From positions 7,316,001-7,380,000 of the forward strand of contig NZ_CP109131.1 in assembly GCF_035917995.1 (NCBI RefSeq): DNA of 64,000 nt. The letters are read 5' to 3'. The stretch is from Streptosporangium sp. NBC_01755 (lineage in GTDB: Bacteria > Actinomycetota > Actinomycetes > Streptosporangiales > Streptosporangiaceae). Shown piece by piece: positions 63,901-64,000 of the stretch. The position numbers and the translations under genes are program-made. The notes beneath the pieces were generated by a model that saw only the letters and a program-made list of their open reading frames with translations, made no database searches and had not been told where the DNA came from. The number at the start of each line of letters is the position of its first letter. Positions within the stretch are counted from its first letter, which is position 1.

Positions 63901-64000
63901 TTCGATCCGGGGTTCTTCGGGATCTCGCCGCGTGAGGCGTTGGCGGTTGATCCGCAGCAGCGGTTGTTGCTGGAGGTGTCGTGGGAGGCGGTCGAGCGGG
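51946..64000 (+). CDS. type I PKS: modules 2, 3 and start of 4 (runs off window)
   Basis: It begins 6 bp after the previous stop and stays open for at least 4018 codons to the window edge. The N-terminal docking helix (DDKLREYLKRSIAETKQAQR) should pair with the tail of the first PKS. Module 2 is KS-AT-DH-KR-ACP, module 3 is KS-AT-DH-ER-KR-ACP, and a fourth KS starts near residue 3914. The chain leaving module 3 is predicted as 5-hydroxy-4,6-dimethylnonanoyl. The ORF is incomplete at its 3' end only because the window ends. Domain details are in the module entries. Confidence 0.95.
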   Translation, partial: MANDDKLREYLKRSIAETKQAQRQLRQIEAKSREPIAIVGMACRLPGGVSTPEQLWDLVASGRDVITEFPADRGWNLDQLYDPDPDHPGTSYTRHGGFLDDIAGFDADFFGISRREALASDPQQRLLLETAWESLERAGIDPAPLRGSRTSVYVGLFDHTYSSRLPHVPQELEGYFTIGNLGSVASGRIAYTFGFEGPAVTVDTACSSSLVALHLALQSLRSGESDLALAGGVTVMSTPLSFTEFSRQRGLAPDGRCKAFSDSADGVGWAEGVGVLVLERLSDARRSGHQVLAVVRGSAVNQDGASNGLTAPNGPSQQRVIRQALASAGLSSAEVDVVEAHGTGTTLGDPIEAQALLATYGQGREAARPLLLGSVKSNIGHTQAAAGVAGVIKMVMAMRHGVLPKTLHVDAPSSHVDWSKGAVELLTEPVEWPEAGRPRRAGVSSFGVSGTNAHVIIEQVLEVATEEAPQGPEASRIGAEPGAEDQASATGVVPVLVSGRTAGALRAQAERLAAHVEGHDELALTDVAFSLAATRSVFEHRAVVVGGGHEGLLAGLAAVASGESAPRVVAGVADVDGKSVWVFPGQGAQWVGMGAALLEESAVFAARMAECAAALEPFVEWSLLDVVRQVEGAPGLDRVDVVQPASFAVMVSLAAVWESLGVRPDAVVGHSQGEIAAAVVAGGLSLQDGARVVALRSRLIADRLAGLGAMASVALSVEQVREWLAAWDGRISVAAVNGPNSVVVAGEVQAVEELVERLTEDGVRVRRIAVDYASHSAQVDLIGQELAEVLAGVAPGPVRVPMLSTVTGQWVEGTELGAGYWCENLRRTVGFAPAVGVLLEQRYRVFVEVSPHPVLTVGIGECVDETDAVTVIAGTLRREDGGLDRVLVSAAELFVRGVAVDWRQMLPGGRLVDLPAYAFQHQRFWPNAKQSGDARVLGLAATDHPLLGAVVGLADSDGALLTGRVSVSAQPWLADYVVAGSVVVPGSAFVELAVRAGDQVGCDLVEELTLDSPLVLGGDDAVVIQIAVGAPEETGRRTLNAYGRSANAADEVPWVRYATGTLATGVPEAVPFDVAVWPPAGATAIELEGLYEELAEDGIAYGPAFQGLRAAWRRDGEVFAELRLPEQTGGAASFGLHPALLDAALHVVPFVGLEPAEGGRLPSSWGQVCLHAGGASVLRVRLVRTGPDAVSLSAVDAAGEPVVSARSVVLRPVSAERLGGASDGRGAGRDPLFRVEWAPAAALPEVGGMSVAVLGADVLGVAPALRVAGEPGGLAVEVHAELASLAEVGAVPAVVLAEVVSDPVGGVVESAHALTARVLDLLQGWLAEERFADSRLVFLTRGAVATGAGVQDEAAPDPVVAAVRGLVRSAQSENPGRFGLVDVDGQESSLDVLPGVLASGEPQVAVRGGEVWVPRLARVTPGSGLDEDRAWDPEGTVLITGGTGGLGALFARHVVAERGVRHLLLTSRRGLDAPGAVELQAELIAHGVEVTIAACDMADRDQVAALLTRVDDEHPLTAVIHTAGVLADGTIPSLTPERLDAVLRPKADAAWHLHELTQDRDLAAFVVFSSMAGVMGNAGQGNYAAANAFLDALVQLRRAEGLPGLSLAWGLWAQETGMTGSLGTIDLQRMARAGMPALSAEQGLAMFELAAASDHAAVVAARLDLSVLVPEVPHLMRGLVRVGRRSAVSVLAGGDSELVRRLAGLEEAEQVRLVVELVRAQAAVVLGHASGEDVQPGREFRELGFDSLTAVDLRNRLNIAVGLRLPATLVFDYPTPTVLARFLVSELLGRQDQAAVSGVVAGPRASTAEDPIVIVGMSCRFPGGVNSPEELWRLLSEGEDAISPVPADRGWNLETLSGTGLDVQGGFLADVAGFDAGFFGISPREALAMDPQQRLLLEGVWEAVERAGIDPVSLKGSPTGVFVGTNGQDYASLVVNARADVEGHAITGMAASVLSGRLSYTLGLEGPAVTVDTACSSSLVAMHMAAQALRSGECSLALAGGATVMTTPFGFIEFSAQGGLSPDGRCKAFADTADGTTWSEGLGMLVLERLSDARRNGHQVLAIVRGSAINQDGASNGLTAPNGPSQQRVIRQALAGAGLSPSEVDAVEAHGTGTRLGDPIEAQALLATYGKDRPEDRPLLLGAIKSNLGHPQAAAGVAGVIKMVLAMRHGVLPKTLHVDTPSSHVDWASGAVELLTEAAEWPQTGRPRRAGVSSFGISGTNAHVILEQGPEAPRIEAGTAARDDAPAAGAGVLPVVVSGRTAGALRAQAGRLAAHVEGHDELALADVAFSLATTRSAFEHRAVVLASDHEGVLAGLGALAEDRAGAGVVRGVAAVEPRLAVLFTGQGSQRVGMGRELYDRFRVFAGALDEVIDELDPLLDGQSGGSLREVLFAEPGTAEAEALDQTGWAQPALFAVETALFRLVSSWGVRPDVLAGHSIGEITAAHVAGVLSLSDACVLVAARARLMQALPAGGAMAAVAVSEDEVAALLAGRKGEVSIAAVNGPASVVISGVEEPVLEVAAALEQRGVKTRRLQVSHAFHSPLMDPMLEDFRAIAGTLTYNPPRIPVVSTLTGEQATAEQVCSPDYWVDQVRDAVRFADGVRALHGLGVRAYLELGPDGVLSAMAQDTLATLAGSDANVHESATVLVPVLRRDRDEQSTVMSALAELHVHGVPVDWRAVLPGRHRVELPTYAFEHRRYWPENTGAGMGNVAEVGLAATYHPLLGAAVSLADSDGVVLSGRLSLRSHPWLADHMVAGTVIFPGTGFLELAIRAGDQVGCDMVEELTLIAPLVLDEREAVVVQVSVGAPQEPGRRTVNVYARAADAPDDQPWIQHATGVLAGSGRMAEMFDASVWPPAAATAIELDGLYEGLAAGGFDYGPVFQGLRAAWQGEEEIFAEVALPEQAALSAGAFGMHPALLDAVLHALAFIGLEQVEGGRLPFFWGEVCLHASGASALRVRLVKTGDEAVSLTAVDAAGEPVLSVRSLALRPISRDRLAAADGGRGVDRDALFRLEWTVLPDLQVTDPTAAAAVGCAVLEPDTLGLTDVWDAAGRSIAVHRDLSALVEAGPVPAVVLAEVATAACGAVDVVESAHEVTAGVLGLLQGWLADERYRDSCLVVTTCGAVATGEGESPDPVAAAVWGLVRSAQSENPGRFVLVDVDGQESSLSVLPAVLPALMSSGEPQAVVRHGEVRVARLASLGSGAGLLPPGGGVPWRLGSRAKGSLDALELLPFPEAAEALGAGQVRVAVHAAGVNFRDLLDGLNALGWWQDKVGLMGSEAAGVVLEVGLGVESLHPGDRVTGLAEGAFGPVMITDATAVAKIPDHCSFEQAATIPVAFLTAYYGLMDLAALRAGESLLVHAGAGGVGMAAIQLAQRLGVEVFATASPAKWEVLRSLGIPEDHIASSRDLEFEERFRKVCGERGIDVVLNSLTGEFIDASTRLLAPGGRFIEIGKLDIRDQEQFPEGLTYRWFDLGETGPERLEQMLGELMGLFASGELRPLPFTAWDVRRGREAFRFMSQARHTGKIVLTMPQVWNPEGTVLITGGTGGLGAEVARHVVAEHGVRHLLLAGRRGLEAPGAVELQAELIAHGVEVAVVACDVADREQVAALLAQVPAEHPLTAVVHAAGVLDDGTIASLSKERLDTVLRPKVDAAWHLHELTQDMDLAGFVLFSSVAGTFGGQGQGNYAAANTFLDALAEHRRALGLAGVSVAWGAWVRDAGMTGTLGQADMRRIERAGISALTVEQGLALFDAAAVAGPAVVVAARLDASAVVRAGGEVLHLLRGLVRGVRRSAASALVPAGDGALGGRLAGMGEADRVRFVLELVRAQAAMVLGHASPDAVEVRREFRDLGFDSLTTVELRNRLNSATGLRLPATLVFDYPTPVVLAEFLLGELLGERADSAVLSPVVRSVADDPIVIVGMACRYPGGVSSPEDLWRLVIEESDAITGFPTNRGWDLEGIYDPDPGRVGTSYTRHGGFLHDADEFDPGFFGISPREALAVDPQQRLLLEVSWEAVER
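52030..57300 (+). other. PKS module 2 (KS-AT-DH*-KR-ACP)
   Basis: KS Cys is residue 206 (TACSSSL). The AT has GHSQGE (S671) and YASH (772), predicting methylmalonyl-CoA. The DH has Tyr 976 where His is needed (WLADYVVAGSVVVPG), while the partner Asp (1142) remains, so dehydration should fail. There is no ER. The KR has LAD at 1526-1528, which keeps the B-type Asp, and Tyr 1583. The ACP Ser is 1747. Expected outcome: a beta-hydroxyl is retained. Confidence 0.88.
57370..63640 (+). other. PKS module 3 (KS-AT-DH-ER-KR-ACP)
   Basis: KS Cys is 1975. The AT has GHSIGE (S2438) and HAFH (2538-2541), predicting malonyl-CoA, and its whole sequence differs from the methylmalonyl ATs. The DH His (2753) and Asp (2920) are intact. 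The ER has HAGAGGVGMA (3360-3369). The KR has LDD (3630-3632) and Tyr 3687. The ACP Ser is 3855. Full reduction to methylene is expected. Confidence 0.9.
63685..64000 (+). other. PKS module 4, start of KS domain (partial)
   Basis: It begins DDPIVIVGMACRYPGGVSSP and reaches the SPREALAVDPQQRLLLE region when the window ends. The active-site Cys is not reached, so extender and reduction cannot be predicted. Confidence 0.9.

Noticed and set aside
1..64000. tRNA or rRNA genes
   Set aside because: No cloverleaf with a GTTCRA-type arm or rRNA signature was found by eye; a covariance search would be needed to exclude them fully.

Overview
This is a high-GC actinomycete chromosome segment. The evidence is codon bias, GTG starts, DUF397/XRE gene pairs, a DUF5999 protein and modular type I PKS genes. 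The style of the regulators and remnants suggests Streptosporangiales (Nonomuraea or Streptosporangium-like), but I cannot fix the genus.

Region 1 (1-8.4 kb) is a nested mobile-element zone. An IS630-family element (404-3663) carries a group II intron (419-2552) inside its left terminal inverted repeat. Beside it, an IS3-family element (about 3.69-7.10 kb) carries a second, unrelated group II intron (4075-6002) inside orfA. Both intron ends can be placed to the base, one by rebuilding the inverted repeat and one by rebuilding the orfA reading frame. The IS3 element truncates a secreted DNRLRE-type protein (7069-8370, minus).

Region 2 (8.4-22.5 kb) mixes intact genes with decayed ones. Intact genes are an XRE/DUF397 pair, a polyketide-exporter-type ABC transporter, an IS1380 element, a C39-like peptidase, a Mut7-C RNase-fold protein and a TetR/SDR divergent pair with a palindromic operator. 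Decayed fragments come from IS630 and IS5 transposases, an aminoacyl-tRNA synthetase, an anti-sigma ATPase, an M29 aminopeptidase, an FAD monooxygenase, a methyltransferase, a membrane glycosyltransferase, a D-Ala-D-Ala-ligase-like ATP-grasp enzyme and a GH16 protein. A structured leader precedes a 48-residue Cys-rich peptide and the frameshifted ATP-grasp gene.

Region 3 (22.6-41.15 kb, minus strand) is one tightly coupled operon of eight ORFs. It includes a giant protein of about 3,242 residues with a DUF6603-like region, proteins of 1168, 716, 509, 283 and 191 residues, and two tiny ORFs of 52 and 26 codons that exactly fill the gaps between larger genes. Nearly every junction is a stop/start overlap. 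I see no signal peptides and cannot assign a function; this is the best candidate for an undescribed system.

Region 4 (41.3-42.75 kb) holds an intact DUF5999 gene and remnants of a tyrosine integrase, a cysteine-synthase-like enzyme and an IS630 transposase, which suggests an island boundary. Region 5 (42.75-64.0 kb) is the start of a modular type I PKS. The first gene encodes a KSQ loading module and module 1; the second encodes modules 2, 3 and the start of 4 and runs off the window. Domain content predicts a propionate-started chain extended with methylmalonyl (fully reduced), methylmalonyl (hydroxyl, because the DH has lost its catalytic His) and malonyl (fully reduced).
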